Shown here: in pieces, positions 1-9,552 of the stretch
Numbering within the stretch: position 1 is the stretch's first letter
Layout of the letters: every line of letters starts with the position of its first letter
Source of the DNA: Phenylobacterium soli
GTDB lineage: Bacteria > Pseudomonadota > Alphaproteobacteria > Caulobacterales > Caulobacteraceae
NCBI RefSeq assembly: GCF_003254475.1
Contig: NZ_QFYQ01000001.1
Coordinates: 1,922,001-1,986,000, forward strand
Length of the DNA stretch: 64,000 bases
Direction: 5' to 3'
Notes under the pieces: model-generated
What the model saw: only the letters and a program-made list of their open reading frames with translations
The model's database searches: none
Told to the model about the DNA's origin: nothing
Translations under genes and position numbers: made by a program

Positions 1-319
1 CCATGCCGACCATGGCTTCGGCCAGCTCCACCATCAGCGCGGTCGGGCCGGTGAGGGTGTCCCCGAGGCCGAGCTGGCGGACGTAGGCGGCGTCGATCTG
101 CGGATTGGCGTAGCCGAACAGGTTCGGGCCGTAGGCGCACATGAAGTCGAGGTAGCGGCGCCCGTCGACATCCCAGATGTAGGCGCCTTCGCCCTTCTCG
201 AAGAACTGCGGATAGTCATCGGGCAGGAGGCCGACGGCCTGATGCCCGTACATCCCGCCGGGGATCACCGCCTCGGCGCGTTCGCGAAGCTGCCGGTCGC
301 GGCTGTTGGCGCCTTGCAT
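1..319 (-). CDS. class III aminotransferase, N-terminal part (runs off window)
   Basis: The first 106 residues of a PLP-dependent class III aminotransferase, with the C-terminal part outside the window. The reading frame begins MQGANSRDRQ and contains VIPGGMYGHQ, then YIWDVDGRRYLDFMCAYGPN and a GYANPQ segment, which is the standard N-terminal layout of the glutamate-1-semialdehyde aminomutase/omega-transaminase group. The ATG at 319 has a GGGAGAGG ribosome site just upstream. The PLP lysine lies off the window, so substrate and cofactor binding cannot be judged. It is divergent from the MFS gene at 416, with under 100 bases between them. Aminomutase versus transaminase cannot be decided from this piece. 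Confidence 0.85.
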   Translation of the reverse strand, partial: MQGANSRDRQLRERAEAVIPGGMYGHQAVGLLPDDYPQFFEKGEGAYIWDVDGRRYLDFMCAYGPNLFGYANPQIDAAYVRQLGLGDTLTGPTALMVELAEAMVGM

Positions 320-415
320 CCGCCTCTCCCTTATCGCCGATCAGACATTACGCTCCCGGAGCCCTGCGGCAACGCCCGGCGAGTCCTGGGCGGCGACTCC
401 TGATATGCGCCGGTC

Positions 416-1576
416 ATGTCGCTGCCCGTGCGCCTCGGCCTCTATTACGGCGCCCTCTACATCGGGACGGGCGTCTCCTCGCCCTACCTGCCCGTGTGGT
501 TCGCCCACCATGGCCTCTCCGGGGCGAAGATCGGGCTGATCCTCTCCCTGCCGATGCTGGCGCGCGCCTTCACCGCGCCCTTGCTGGCGGTCTGGGCCGA
601 CAGCTTCCGCCTTCGCCGCACGGCGCTGATCGTGCTCGGCGTGGCGGTGACCGCCCTCTACGTGGCCATGGCCGCGCCGTTCGGCTTCGCCTGGTGGGCG
701 GTGGTCTGGTTCGCCGCCTCCTCGATGTTCACCACCATGAGCCCGCTGACGGACGTGCTGGTGCTGAAGCGGGCGGCGCGCGACGGCTTCAACTACGGAT
801 GGCCGCGCGGCATCGGCTCGGCCTGCTTCATCGTCGGCAATGTCGGAATGGGCGCGATCCTGACCTGGGGCTCGCCGGAGCTGGTGCTGGTCTGGATGGT
901 GGCCGCCGCGGGGCTCGCCAGCCTCTGCGCGCGGCTCCTGCTGCCGCCCGACGAGGTGCACGAGGCCGGGCACGCGCCGCACCTCTCCGACCGCATGGGC
1001 GGGCTGAAGGAGCTGCTCGCCGATCCGGTGTTCATGACGGCCGTGCTGTCGGCGGGCCTGATCCAGTCGGCGCACGCCTTTTACTACGGCTTCTCGACGC
1101 TCGTCTGGAAGCATCAGGGCATTCCCGAGAGCCTCACGGGCATGCTCTGGGCGACGGGGGTGACCACCGAGATCCTCTTCATGTGGTTCATGGAGCCGTG
1201 GCGGCGGCGGATGGGGGCGCGGAACCTGCTGGCGCTCGGAGGCGCGGCGGCCGTGGTCCGCTGGAGCGTGCTGGCCTTCTCGCCGCCGCTCTGGGTGGTC
1301 TTCCCGCTGCAGACCCTGCACACGCTCTCCTACGCCGCGACGTTCCTCGCTTCGCTGCAACTCGTCGAACGGCTGTCGACGCCGCGCAACGCCTCGGCGG
1401 CCCAGGCGATCAACTCGGCCCTCTCTGGCGGGGTGATCTCCGGCGTGGCGACCATGGGCTCCGGCTGGCTGTTCGACCGCTACGGCGCGCACGGCTATCT
1501 TCTGATGAGCGCCATGTCGGCGGCAGGCTTCATCGGGGCGCTGCGGCTCTACGGCATGCGCCGGCTCGACCCTTAG
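416..1576 (+). CDS. MFS permease (MFS_1-like / nucleoside-H+ symporter type)
   Basis: A 386-residue integral membrane protein with about twelve hydrophobic segments, starting MSLPVRLGLYYGALYIGTG. The early YGALYIGTGVSSPYLPVWF and the loop LAVWADSFRLRR resemble the MFS_1-like branch that includes HcaT/LacY-type sugar, nucleoside and phenylpropionate symporters. It probably moves a small solute across the inner membrane by proton symport; the substrate is not evident. The stop codon is 10 bases before the metallohydrolase at 1587, so the two are probably cotranscribed. No strong ribosome site precedes the ATG, so the start is only moderately sure. Confidence 0.88.
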   Translation: MSLPVRLGLYYGALYIGTGVSSPYLPVWFAHHGLSGAKIGLILSLPMLARAFTAPLLAVWADSFRLRRTALIVLGVAVTALYVAMAAPFGFAWWAVVWFAASSMFTTMSPLTDVLVLKRAARDGFNYGWPRGIGSACFIVGNVGMGAILTWGSPELVLVWMVAAAGLASLCARLLLPPDEVHEAGHAPHLSDRMGGLKELLADPVFMTAVLSAGLIQSAHAFYYGFSTLVWKHQGIPESLTGMLWATGVTTEILFMWFMEPWRRRMGARNLLALGGAAAVVRWSVLAFSPPLWVVFPLQTLHTLSYAATFLASLQLVERLSTPRNASAAQAINSALSGGVISGVATMGSGWLFDRYGAHGYLLMSAMSAAGFIGALRLYGMRRLDP

Positions 1577-1586
1577 GGAGGCGTCC

Positions 1587-2348
1587 ATGACCCTTCGCCT
1601 GTTCGGCTGCGTCTGCGGCCAGTTCCACGGCAGCGCCGAAGGCATGGGCATGGCCGGAACGGGGCCGGTCTCGGTGCCGGTTCCCTTCTATGTGCTCGAG
1701 CACCCGGACGGCGTCGCGCTCTTCGACTGCGGCCTGCCGGCCGGCATGGTCGACTACGACGACAGCTATCGCCAGGCGCTGCGGGCCACCGACATCGACG
1801 CGAGCCTTACGCCCGAGGAGACCGCGACGCGGCATCTGGAGCGCCTCGACATCGATCCGGCGCGCGTGCGCCAGGTCGTGGTCTCGCACCTGCACTTCGA
1901 CCATGTCGGCGGGCTGCGGGAGTTCCCGAACGCCGAGGTGGTGATCCAGCGACGCGAGTGGGAAGCGGGTTTCGATCGCGAGACGGCGGGCCACTACGGG
2001 CTGCGCAAACGGTTCTTCGACCTGGGTCATGCGGTGCGGCTCGTCGACGGCGAGCACGACCTGTTCGGCGACGGCTCGGCGGTCTGCCTCCCGAGCTATG
2101 GCCACACGCCAGGACACCAGTCGCTGCGCGTGCGTAGCGCCCAGGGCGACCATATCCTGGTGGCCGACGCCTGCTACAACTGCCGCGTCGCGGAGACACG
2201 GTCCTTCCCGGACTACTCGGACGCCGAGGCGATGAACCGCTCGCTCGATGCGCTGCTGGCGCTGCGCGAGGCGGCCACCGTGATGGTCTATGGCCACGAC
2301 CCGGATCAGTGGGGCGAGCGGCCCGTCCTGCCGGCTGCGCGGAGCTAA
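1587..2348 (+). CDS. N-acyl homoserine lactonase-family metallo-beta-lactamase-fold hydrolase
   Basis: A 253-residue cytoplasmic metallohydrolase. The zinc motif HLHFDH is at residues 101-106, followed by the later metal ligands in YGHTPGHQ and an aspartate in VADACY, which completes the dinuclear site of the MBL fold. The N-terminal sequence with PVPFYVLEHPDG and LFDCGLP is typical of the AiiA/AttM-like lactonase family, which opens the lactone ring of acyl homoserine lactones. GGGAGG sits 6 bases before the ATG. Quorum quenching is a family-level inference; many members act on other lactones or esters. It lies in a probable operon with the upstream MFS gene. Confidence 0.88.
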   Translation: MTLRLFGCVCGQFHGSAEGMGMAGTGPVSVPVPFYVLEHPDGVALFDCGLPAGMVDYDDSYRQALRATDIDASLTPEETATRHLERLDIDPARVRQVVVSHLHFDHVGGLREFPNAEVVIQRREWEAGFDRETAGHYGLRKRFFDLGHAVRLVDGEHDLFGDGSAVCLPSYGHTPGHQSLRVRSAQGDHILVADACYNCRVAETRSFPDYSDAEAMNRSLDALLALREAATVMVYGHDPDQWGERPVLPAARS

Positions 2349-2416
2349 CGCGAGGACAGTCTTGCCGCGGCTTCCTCCGGCGGGCCTAGATGGCGCCGCG
2401 TTGGGAGGAAAGACGA

Positions 2417-3433
2417 ATGCGTTCTCTGCAGGTGACCGAACCCTGGGGGCTGGACCGGCTGGAGGTGGTGGATCTTCCCGATCCCACGCCAGGGCCTGGC
2501 GAGGTGCTGGTGCGCATGCGCGCGGTGTCCCTGAACTACCGCGACTTCCTGATGGTCAACGGCATCTACGGCCGCGCGCCCAGCGCCAGCGGCGCGGTGA
2601 TCCCGTTCTCGGACGGCTGCGGGGTCGTCGAGGCGATCGGTCCCGGCGTGACCCGGTTCAAGGTCGGCGACCGGGTGGCGACGCTGTTCTTCCAGGGGTG
2701 GATCTCGGGCCCGCCGACCCTGGAGAAGATCTCCACCGCCCTCGGCTTCCCGATTCCGGGCGCCGGCCGGGAGCTGGGCGTCTTCAGCCAGGAAGGCCTA
2801 TCGAAGGTCCCCGACTTCCTCACCGACCAGCAGGTGGCCTGCCTGCCCTGCGCGGCGCTCACGGCCTGGCGCGGCCTCTTCGAGGACGCGCGTCTGAAGC
2901 CCGGCGACACGGCGGTTCTGCAGGGCACGGGCGGGGTCTCCATCTTCGGCCTGCAGTTCGCCCATGCGGCCGGCCTGAAGACGATCATCACCTCCTCGTC
3001 GGACGACAAGCTCAAGCGCGCCGCCGAGCTCGGGGCTGACGTCGGGCTGAACTACAAGTCCGATCCCGAATGGTCGAAGGGCGTGCGCGCCGCGACCGGC
3101 GGCGTCGGGGCCGATATCATCCTGGAGGTCGGCGGCGGCGGCACCATCGAGCAGTCGATGCGGGCGATCCGCATCGGCGGCCACATCGCCATCATCGGCG
3201 TCGTCGCAGGGGCGGGCAATCCGTTCAACCCGGCCGCCCTGATCGGCAACTCGGCCAAGCTGCAGGGCCTGTCGGTCGGCTCGCGCGAGGCGTTCGAGGC
3301 GATGTGCCAGGCCATCGAGCTGCACAAGATCCAGCCGGTGGTCGACAAGGTCTTCGCGTGGACCGAGGCCAAGGCGGCGTTCGAGGCGATGGCCGCCGGC
3401 TCGCACTTCGGCAAGATCGTCCTGGAGTTCTGA
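2417..3433 (+). CDS. zinc-independent MDR alcohol dehydrogenase/quinone oxidoreductase
   Basis: A 338-residue medium-chain dehydrogenase/reductase that should use NAD(P)H on a small carbonyl, alcohol or quinone substrate in the cytoplasm. The N-terminal GroES-like domain has LNYRDFLMVNG and GDRVATLF; the Rossmann domain has LQGTGGVSIFGLQFA. The cysteine-rich structural zinc lobe and the GHE catalytic zinc motif of classical alcohol dehydrogenases are absent, placing it with the quinone-oxidoreductase-like members. The ATG at 2417 was preferred to an in-frame ATG at 2390 because GGGAGGAA lies 7 bases before it. The gene ends close to a strong hairpin shared with the convergent cys operon. Confidence 0.88.
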   Translation: MRSLQVTEPWGLDRLEVVDLPDPTPGPGEVLVRMRAVSLNYRDFLMVNGIYGRAPSASGAVIPFSDGCGVVEAIGPGVTRFKVGDRVATLFFQGWISGPPTLEKISTALGFPIPGAGRELGVFSQEGLSKVPDFLTDQQVACLPCAALTAWRGLFEDARLKPGDTAVLQGTGGVSIFGLQFAHAAGLKTIITSSSDDKLKRAAELGADVGLNYKSDPEWSKGVRAATGGVGADIILEVGGGGTIEQSMRAIRIGGHIAIIGVVAGAGNPFNPAALIGNSAKLQGLSVGSREAFEAMCQAIELHKIQPVVDKVFAWTEAKAAFEAMAAGSHFGKIVLEF

Positions 3434-3436
3434 ACG

Positions 3437-3467
3437 AAAAGAGCCCGGCGGGATGACCGCCGGGCTC
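3437..3467 (-). terminator. rho-independent terminator of the cysD-cysNC operon
   Basis: An 11-bp perfect GC-rich stem (3441-3451 paired with 3457-3467) with a 5-base loop. Read on the minus strand it is followed by a short T run (3440-3437). It lies between two convergent genes, so it ends cysNC and may also slow plus-strand transcripts. Confidence 0.75.
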
Positions 3468-3542
3468 GAGACTCGAGGGCTTGCTCGGATTTCCGAGCGC
3501 TCCGATTAACAGGCGTCGCCGCAGAGGGTTCCGCCGCAGAAC

Positions 3543-5447
3543 TTAGATCCCCGGATCAAATCCGCGTTCCAGCCAGGCGACGATCTCCTCGGCGGCCGTC
3601 TCGGGATCGGTGGCGGTGGTATCGATGCGGATCTCCGCGTTCTCCGGAGCCTCGTAGGGGGAATCCACGCCGGTGAAGTTCTTGAGCTGGCCGGCGCGCG
3701 CCTTGGCATAGAGGCCCTTCACGTCGCGGCGCTCGGCTTCCGCGATCGGGGTGTCGACGAACACCTCGACGAACTCGCCCTCCGCCAGCAGCTCGCGCGC
3801 CATGCGGCGCTCGGCGCGGAACGGCGAGATGAACGAGACCAGCACGATCAGGCCGGCGTCGACCATCAGTTTCGACACCTCCGCGACACGGCGGATGTTC
3901 TCGACCCGGTCTTCCTCGGTGAAGCCGAGGTCCTTGTTGAGGCCGTGGCGCACGTTGTCGCCGTCGAGCAGATAGGTGTGGCGGCCCTCGGCGTGGAGGC
4001 GCTTCTCCACCAGGTTGGCGATGGTCGACTTGCCGGCGCCGGACAGGCCGGTGAACCAGACGACGCGCGCCTTCTGCCCCTTGGCGGCGGCCCGCGCCTG
4101 CTTGTCCACGTCGAGCGCCTGCCAGTGGATGTTCTGGCTGCGACGCAGGGCGAAGTTGAGAAGGCCCGCGCCCACCGTCCGGTTGGAGATCCGGTCGATG
4201 AGGATGAAGCCGCCGAGGTCCTTGTTCTCCGCATAGGGATCGAAGGCGAGGGGGGCGTCGGTGGAGAGGTTCACCACGCCGATCTCGTTGAGCTCCAGAC
4301 GCTTGGCGGCCAGGTGCTCCAGCGTGTTCACATTGACCTTGTACTTGGGCTCGGTGACCTGGGCCGAGACGGTCCGCGTGCCGAGCTTCATCAGGTAGGG
4401 TCGCCCGGGCAGCATGGCCTCGTCGTCGAACCAGACGAGGGTCGCCTCGAACTGGTCGGCAACCGGCGGCGGCGCCTTGGCCTCGGCGAGCACGTCGCCG
4501 CGGCTGACGTCGATCTCGTCTGCCAGGGTGATGGTCACCGACTGGCCGGCGACCGCCTCGGGCAGGTCGCCGCGGAAGGTGACGATGCGCTCGACGGTGC
4601 TCTCGCGGCCGGACGGCAGGGCCTTCACCTTGTCGCCGGGGCGGACGACGCCGGAGGCGATCTGGCCGGAGAAGCCGCGGAAGTCGAGGTTCGGCCGGTT
4701 GACCCACTGGACGGGCATCCGGAACGGCTTCTCGCGAAGGTCGTCCTCGACCGGAATCTCTTCCAGCCAGCGCATCAGCGGCGGGCCCGAATACCAGGCG
4801 ATCTGTTCCGAGCTCTCCGTGATGTTGTCGCCCTTGAGGGCCGACATCGGGATGGCCGTGAAGCGGGTCAGGCCGATCTGCTCGGCGAAGGCCGTGTAGT
4901 CGGCGACGATCTGGTCGAACACCGCCTGGTCGTAGCCCACCAGGTCCATCTTGTTGATCGCCAGCACCACGTGGCGGATGCCCAAGAGGCTGACGAGGTA
5001 GGAGTGGCGCCGGGTCTGGGTGAGCACACCCTTGCGCGCGTCGATCAGGATCACCGCGGCGTCGGCCGTCGAGGCGCCGGTCACCATGTTGCGCGTGTAC
5101 TGCTCGTGCCCGGGCGTGTCGGCGACGATGAATTTGCGCTTGTCGGTGGAGAAGAACCGGTAGGCCACGTCGATCGTGATGCCCTGCTCGCGCTCGGCGG
5201 CGAGGCCATCGACCAGGAGGGCGAAGTCGATCTCGCCGCCTTGCGTGCCGACCTTCTTGGAGTCGGCCTCGAGGGCCGCCAACTGGTCCTCGAAGATCAT
5301 CTTGGAATCGTAGAGCAGGCGGCCGATCAGGGTCGACTTGCCGTCGTCCACGGAGCCGCAGGTCAGGAAGCGCAGCAGGCTCTTGACCTCGTGGGCCTTC
5401 AGATAGGCCTCGATATCCTCGGCGATGAGGGCGCTCTGGTGGGCCAT
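3543..5447 (-). CDS. cysNC: bifunctional sulfate adenylyltransferase large subunit / APS kinase (CysN-CysC fusion)
   Basis: A 634-residue fusion. Residues 1 to about 440 are CysN, the GTPase subunit of ATP sulfurylase: P-loop GSVDDGKST at 31-39, DTPGH at 110-114 and NKMD at 165-168. Residues about 455-634 are APS kinase, with P-loop GLSGAGKST at 467-475 and [10 protein letters not shown] at 495-504. With CysD it turns sulfate and ATP into APS, then into PAPS for cysteine synthesis or sulfation. The NodQ-like fused form is common in proteobacteria. The ATG at 5447 shares one base with the cysD stop (TGATG), so translation is coupled. A longer frame reaching 5606 overlaps cysD and was not used. 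Confidence 0.96.
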   Translation of the reverse strand: MAHQSALIAEDIEAYLKAHEVKSLLRFLTCGSVDDGKSTLIGRLLYDSKMIFEDQLAALEADSKKVGTQGGEIDFALLVDGLAAEREQGITIDVAYRFFSTDKRKFIVADTPGHEQYTRNMVTGASTADAAVILIDARKGVLTQTRRHSYLVSLLGIRHVVLAINKMDLVGYDQAVFDQIVADYTAFAEQIGLTRFTAIPMSALKGDNITESSEQIAWYSGPPLMRWLEEIPVEDDLREKPFRMPVQWVNRPNLDFRGFSGQIASGVVRPGDKVKALPSGRESTVERIVTFRGDLPEAVAGQSVTITLADEIDVSRGDVLAEAKAPPPVADQFEATLVWFDDEAMLPGRPYLMKLGTRTVSAQVTEPKYKVNVNTLEHLAAKRLELNEIGVVNLSTDAPLAFDPYAENKDLGGFILIDRISNRTVGAGLLNFALRRSQNIHWQALDVDKQARAAAKGQKARVVWFTGLSGAGKSTIANLVEKRLHAEGRHTYLLDGDNVRHGLNKDLGFTEEDRVENIRRVAEVSKLMVDAGLIVLVSFISPFRAERRMARELLAEGEFVEVFVDTPIAEAERRDVKGLYAKARAGQLKNFTGVDSPYEAPENAEIRIDTTATDPETAAEEIVAWLERGFDPGI

Positions 5448-6400
5448 CAGAAGTAGCCCTCCTGCTTCTTCTTCTCCATCGAGGCGGCCTGGTCGTGATC
5501 GATCATCCGGCCCTGACGCTCCGAGGTGGTGGTGAGCAGCATCTCCTGGATGATCTCGGGCAGGGTAGCGGCCGTGCTCTCGATGGCGCCTGTCAGCGGA
5601 TAGCAACCGAGGGTGCGGAAGCGCACCGACTTCATCATCGGCGTCTCGCCCGCATGCAGGGGCATGCGCTCGTCATCGACCATGATCAACGTGCCGCCGC
5701 GCTCGACCACCGGCCGTTCGCCGGCGAAGTAGAGCGGCACGATCGGGATGTTCTCAAGGTAGATGTATTGCCAGATGTCGAGCTCGGTCCAATTCGAGAT
5801 CGGGAACACCCGGATGCTTTCGCCGGGGTTCTTGCGCGTGTTGTAGAGCCGCCAGAGTTCGGGGCGCTGGTTCTTGGGATCCCAGCGGTGCTGGGCCGAG
5901 CGGAACGAGAAGATGCGCTCCTTGGCGCGGGACTTCTCCTCGTCGCGGCGCGCGCCACCGAAGGCCGCGTCGAAGCCGTACTTATCGAGCGCCTGCTTCA
6001 GGCCCTCGGTTTTCCACATGTCGGTGTGCAGCGCCGAGCCGTGGTCGAACGGGTTGATGTTCTTCTCGAGCGCCTCGGGGTTCTTGTGCACGAGAAGCTC
6101 GAAGCCGAGTTCGCGGGCCATGCGCTCGCGCATCTCGTACATGGCCTTGAACTTCCAGGTGGTGTCCACGTGGAGGAGCGGGAACGGCGGCTTGGACGGA
6201 AAGAAGGCCTTGGCCGCCAGATGCAGCATCACGGCCGAGTCCTTGCCGATGGAATAGAGCATCACCGGGCGTTCGCACTCGGCGACCACCTCGCGCATGA
6301 TGTGGATGCTCTCGGCCTCGAGGCGTTGCAGGTGCGTGAGCATGTGCGGCGAGAGCGCGCCTTCCTGGAGTGCGGACTTGGGCCCGACGCGAGCGTCCAT
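5447..6400 (-). CDS. cysD: sulfate adenylyltransferase subunit 2
   Basis: A 317-residue small catalytic subunit of ATP sulfurylase, of the PAPS-reductase-like N-type ATP pyrophosphatase fold. The ATP loop [13 protein letters not shown] is near residue 50, and the typical [18 protein letters not shown] and [15 protein letters not shown] blocks follow. It adenylates sulfate together with CysN. The ATG at 6400 was chosen because AAGG lies 9 bases upstream; an in-frame ATG at 6343 would give 298 residues, also within the family range. It is first in the cysD-cysNC operon, and a palindrome lies directly in front of the start. Confidence 0.95.
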   Translation of the reverse strand: MDARVGPKSALQEGALSPHMLTHLQRLEAESIHIMREVVAECERPVMLYSIGKDSAVMLHLAAKAFFPSKPPFPLLHVDTTWKFKAMYEMRERMARELGFELLVHKNPEALEKNINPFDHGSALHTDMWKTEGLKQALDKYGFDAAFGGARRDEEKSRAKERIFSFRSAQHRWDPKNQRPELWRLYNTRKNPGESIRVFPISNWTELDIWQYIYLENIPIVPLYFAGERPVVERGGTLIMVDDERMPLHAGETPMMKSVRFRTLGCYPLTGAIESTAATLPEIIQEMLLTTTSERQGRMIDHDQAASMEKKKQEGYF

Positions 6401-6402
6401 GG

Positions 6403-6415
6403 GTAAGGACCTTAC
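6403..6415 (-). promoter_or_regulatory. perfect palindrome in the cysD leader (possible operator)
   Basis: GTAAGG and its exact complement are separated by a single base, ending 2 bases before the cysD ATG. A further GTAAG half-copy lies just upstream on the coding strand. The site overlaps the ribosome-binding region, so a bound protein could block initiation. No regulator family is assigned; this is a positional inference. Confidence 0.4.
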
Positions 6416-6550
6416 AATACTTACGACAATGTTCCGCGCATCGGATGATCGACGCACGTTCGGCCCGCGGCTGACTTAGAGAAGCGCCGGGGCTCGGGCA
6501 ACCCGCGGGACCCCCAGGAAATCTTCATGCGACGTGAGGGTTCGTGGCGA

Positions 6551-6567
6551 TCCCCGCTTGGCGGGGA
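6551..6567. repeat. REP-like hairpin
   Basis: A 7-bp perfect stem, TCCCCGC with GCGGGGA, around a 3-base loop, lies in the 263-base stretch between cysD and the MFS gene. Its sequence resembles the scattered REP-type palindromes of many alphaproteobacteria. No second copy was noticed in this window, so the repeat nature is unproven. Apart from this and the leaders, I see nothing in 6416-6645. Confidence 0.35.
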
Positions 6568-6663
6568 CGAAGGCGGCGTGCAACATGACGCATAGGGAAA
6601 CCTGCGGACCTTTCGAAACCGCGAAAAGCGGGCGCGTCCGACAACAACAAGGGGGGAAACCGG

Positions 6664-7965
6664 ATGGCCGCAGCGGCGATGACCGGTGAGACGTCACGGC
6701 CCGGCTACCGATATCTGGTCGTCTGGATCCTGGCGGTCGTCTACACGCTCAACTTCCTGGATCGTCAGATTCTCTCGATCCTCGCCGAGCCGATCCGCAA
6801 GGACCTGAACCTCACCGACACCCAGCTCGGCATGCTGGGGGGCATCGCCTTCGCCGCCTTCTACACCTTCTGCGGCATCCCGGTGGGCTGGCTGGCCGAC
6901 CGCATCAAGCGCATCTGGATCATGTCGGCGGCCTGCGGCCTCTGGAGCCTCTTCACCATGGGCTGTGGGGCGGCGACCAACTTCGTGCAGCTGGCGATCA
7001 TGCGCATGGGCGTCGGCGTCGGCGAGGCCGGCGGCTCGCCGCCGTCCTATTCCCTGATCTCCGACTACTTCCCGGCCAAGGAGCGCGGTACGGGCCTCGC
7101 CATCTATTCCCTCGGCGTGCCGATGGGCTCGATGCTGGGCTCGGCCATCGGCGGCTGGATCGCCGCCAACTACGGCTGGCGCATGGCCTTCTACTGGGTC
7201 GGCGCGCCGGGCCTGCTGATGGCCCTGATCCTGTTCCTGGTGGTGCGTGAGCCGAAGCGCGGCGGGCTCGATCCCGTCGCCGACGGGCAGGCGGCGCACG
7301 AACCGCCACCGCCGCTGCTCAGCGCCGTCGGCGCCTACTTCGCCAATCGCACCCTGGTGCTGGTCGCGGTCTCGAGCGGGCTCTCCGCCTTCGTAGGCTA
7401 CGCCGGCCTCGCCTGGAATCCGCCGTTCCTGATCCGCGTGAAGGGCATGTCCCTCACCGAGGTCGCCGCCTACTACAGCCTGGTGCTCGGGATCACCGGG
7501 CTGATCGGCACCTTCCTGGCCGGCTGGCTCGCCGACCGCCTCGGCCACATGGACCGGCGCTGGTACGCCTGGATCCCGGCGGTCGCCTTCACCGTGACGA
7601 TCCCGTTCTGGCTGCTGATCCTGTGGGCGCCGACCTGGCAGCTGACGCTCGCCTTCATCGCCGTGCCGGCCCTGCTGAACAACATGTACCTCGCGCCAGC
7701 CCTGGCCGTGGTCCAGAACGCCGTCCCGCCGGCCCGGCGGACGATCTCCGGCGCGACCCTGCTCTTCGTGCTGAACCTCGTTGGGCTGGGCGGCGGGCCG
7801 GTGTTCGTCGGCCGGATCAGCGACATGGCCAAGCCGGCCTATGGCGACCATTCGCTGGCCGTGGGCTTCGCCGCGCTCGTGCCGATGGTGCTGGGCACCG
7901 TGCTGACCCACCTGGCCGCCTCGGCCTCGATCGCGCGGGACAAGCGCCTCGCGGCGGCGGTGTGA
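6664..7965 (+). CDS. Spinster-type MFS transporter
   Basis: A 433-residue permease with about twelve transmembrane segments. The first helix region VYTLNFLDRQILSILAEPIR and the motif A-like GWLADRIKR, then MRMGVGVGEAGGSPPSYSLI, are hallmarks of the Spinster-like MFS branch abundant in Caulobacterales and sphingomonads. Members in animals export sphingolipid-type molecules; bacterial substrates are mostly unknown. A strong AAGGGGGGAA ribosome site lies before the ATG. It seems to be a single-gene unit: the neighbours on both sides belong to other processes. A hairpin at 8011-8028 lies downstream, without a T run in this direction. Confidence 0.9.
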   Translation: MAAAAMTGETSRPGYRYLVVWILAVVYTLNFLDRQILSILAEPIRKDLNLTDTQLGMLGGIAFAAFYTFCGIPVGWLADRIKRIWIMSAACGLWSLFTMGCGAATNFVQLAIMRMGVGVGEAGGSPPSYSLISDYFPAKERGTGLAIYSLGVPMGSMLGSAIGGWIAANYGWRMAFYWVGAPGLLMALILFLVVREPKRGGLDPVADGQAAHEPPPPLLSAVGAYFANRTLVLVAVSSGLSAFVGYAGLAWNPPFLIRVKGMSLTEVAAYYSLVLGITGLIGTFLAGWLADRLGHMDRRWYAWIPAVAFTVTIPFWLLILWAPTWQLTLAFIAVPALLNNMYLAPALAVVQNAVPPARRTISGATLLFVLNLVGLGGGPVFVGRISDMAKPAYGDHSLAVGFAALVPMVLGTVLTHLAASASIARDKRLAAAV

Positions 7966-8049
7966 TCGTAGTCCGAAAGCCGCCAATCGCCCACCATCTG
8001 TGTCCGAAAACCGCGAGACTTCTCGCGGAGTGAGGCGCACCTTCGCGCC

Positions 8050-9552
8050 ATGGACATGGATTTCGAAGCCTGCCGCCGCGCCTTCCAGACCCGGGACGCC
8101 CGTTTCGACGGCCGCGTCTTCGGGGCCGTGAAGACTACCGGCATCTACTGTCGCCCGATCTGCCCGGCGCGTACGCCCAAGGCGGAGAACATGACCTTCT
8201 ATCCGAGCGCGGCGGCGGCGCAGGAGGCGGGCTACCGGCCCTGCCTGCGCTGCCGGCCGGAAGCCTCGCCGGACCTCGGAGCCTGGCGCGGGACCTCCAA
8301 CACCGTCTCGCGGGCCCTGGCGCTAATCGAGGGCGGGGCGCTGGACGGCGGCGACGTCGACGCGCTCGCCGCCCGACTCGGCGTGGGCGAGCGCCAGCTG
8401 CGCCGCCTGTTCCGCCAGCACCTCGGCGCAGCCCCGATCACCGTCGCCCAGACGCGGCGGGTGCTGCTCGCCAAGCAGCTCATCCAGGAGACCCGCCTGC
8501 CGATGGCCGAGGTGGCGCTCGCCTCCGGCTTCGGCAGCGTGCGGCGCTTCAACGAGACCTTCCAGCAACTCTTCGGACGGCCGCCGGGCGCGCTGCGCCG
8601 ACTGGCGGGAGAGGCGAGCGCCGAGACCGCGGGCGTGACCGTGAAGCTGCCCTACCGCGCGCCCTACGACTGGGACGCGATCATCGGCTTCCTGACGGCG
8701 CGGGCGATCCCCGGCGTCGAGACGGTGAGCGCCCGGCGCTATGCGCGGACTCTGTCCGTAGAGGGCGCCACAGGCCTTGTCGTGGTCGCCCCGGGCGAGG
8801 GCGACTTCCTGGTGGCGGAGATCCGCTTCCCGAAGCTGAAGGCCCTGCCGGCGGTGATCGCCCGCGTCCGCCGGGTCTTCGACCTCACGGCGGATCCGCA
8901 CCGGATCGGCGCGCACCTGTCGCAGGACGAGGCCCTGGCGCCGCTGGTCGCGGCGCGACCGGGCCTCAGGGCGCCGGGCGCCTGGGACGGCTTCGAGATG
9001 GCGGTGCGCGCCATCCTCGGCCAGCAGATCACGGTCACGGCGGCGCGCAATCTCGCGGCCAAGCTGGTGGCGACCTATGGCGAGCCGATCGAGGACGCCG
9101 CGGCGGCCAAGCTCGGCCTGACGCGCGTCTTCCCGACGCCGGAGCGCTTGGTCGGGCAGGACATCGCGGCGCTCGGCATGCCGCGGGCGCGCGGCGCCGC
9201 GCTGGAGGCGCTGGCCAGCACCGTGGCGGCCGATCCGGCGATCTTCACGCCGCGCGCGGACCTCGAGAGCGCGATCCAGGCGCTCTCATCCTTGCCGGGC
9301 GTCGGCGAGTGGACCGCGCAGTACATCGCCCTGCGCGAGCTCCGCGAACCGGACGCCTTCCCCCATGCCGACATCGGCCTCCTGCGGGCCATGGCCGCCC
9401 CCGACGGGACACGCCCCACGCCGGACGCCCTGCTGGCCCGCAGCCAGGCCTGGCGCCCCTGGCGGGCCTATGCGGCGCAACACCTGTGGGCGGCCGACGC
9501 CGCCGAACCCGAAACCAAGAGGACCAAGACCCATGACCGACATGCGGCCTGA
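8050..9552 (+). CDS. Ada-type regulator fused to AlkA 3-methyladenine DNA glycosylase
   Basis: A 500-residue fusion for repair of alkylated DNA. Residues 1-75 form the Ada zinc domain with Cys34, Cys38, Cys65 and Cys68; Cys34 is the expected methyl acceptor from phosphotriesters. Residues about 90-185 are an AraC-type helix-turn-helix (ALASGFGSVRRFNETFQQLF). Residues about 195-485 are AlkA, with the helix-hairpin-helix LPGVGEWTAQYI and catalytic Asp441 in PHADIGL. Family knowledge suggests that a methylated Ada domain activates its own operon while the glycosylase removes 3-methyladenine. The last 20 bases overlap ogt. The ATG at 8050 has an in-frame second ATG two codons later. Confidence 0.94.
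   Translation: MDMDFEACRRAFQTRDARFDGRVFGAVKTTGIYCRPICPARTPKAENMTFYPSAAAAQEAGYRPCLRCRPEASPDLGAWRGTSNTVSRALALIEGGALDGGDVDALAARLGVGERQLRRLFRQHLGAAPITVAQTRRVLLAKQLIQETRLPMAEVALASGFGSVRRFNETFQQLFGRPPGALRRLAGEASAETAGVTVKLPYRAPYDWDAIIGFLTARAIPGVETVSARRYARTLSVEGATGLVVVAPGEGDFLVAEIRFPKLKALPAVIARVRRVFDLTADPHRIGAHLSQDEALAPLVAARPGLRAPGAWDGFEMAVRAILGQQITVTAARNLAAKLVATYGEPIEDAAAAKLGLTRVFPTPERLVGQDIAALGMPRARGAALEALASTVAADPAIFTPRADLESAIQALSSLPGVGEWTAQYIALRELREPDAFPHADIGLLRAMAAPDGTRPTPDALLARSQAWRPWRAYAAQHLWAADAAEPETKRTKTHDRHAA

Noticed and set aside
3506..3542. Minus-strand frame ending [12 protein letters not shown] just after cysNC, looking like a Cys-rich peptide
   Set aside because: It has no start codon of its own outside the cysC region and lies in another frame from cysNC; probably chance.
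8011..8028. Hairpin CCGCGAG/CTCGCGG as terminator of the MFS gene
   Set aside because: No T run on the plus strand; the A run lies on the wrong side for this direction.
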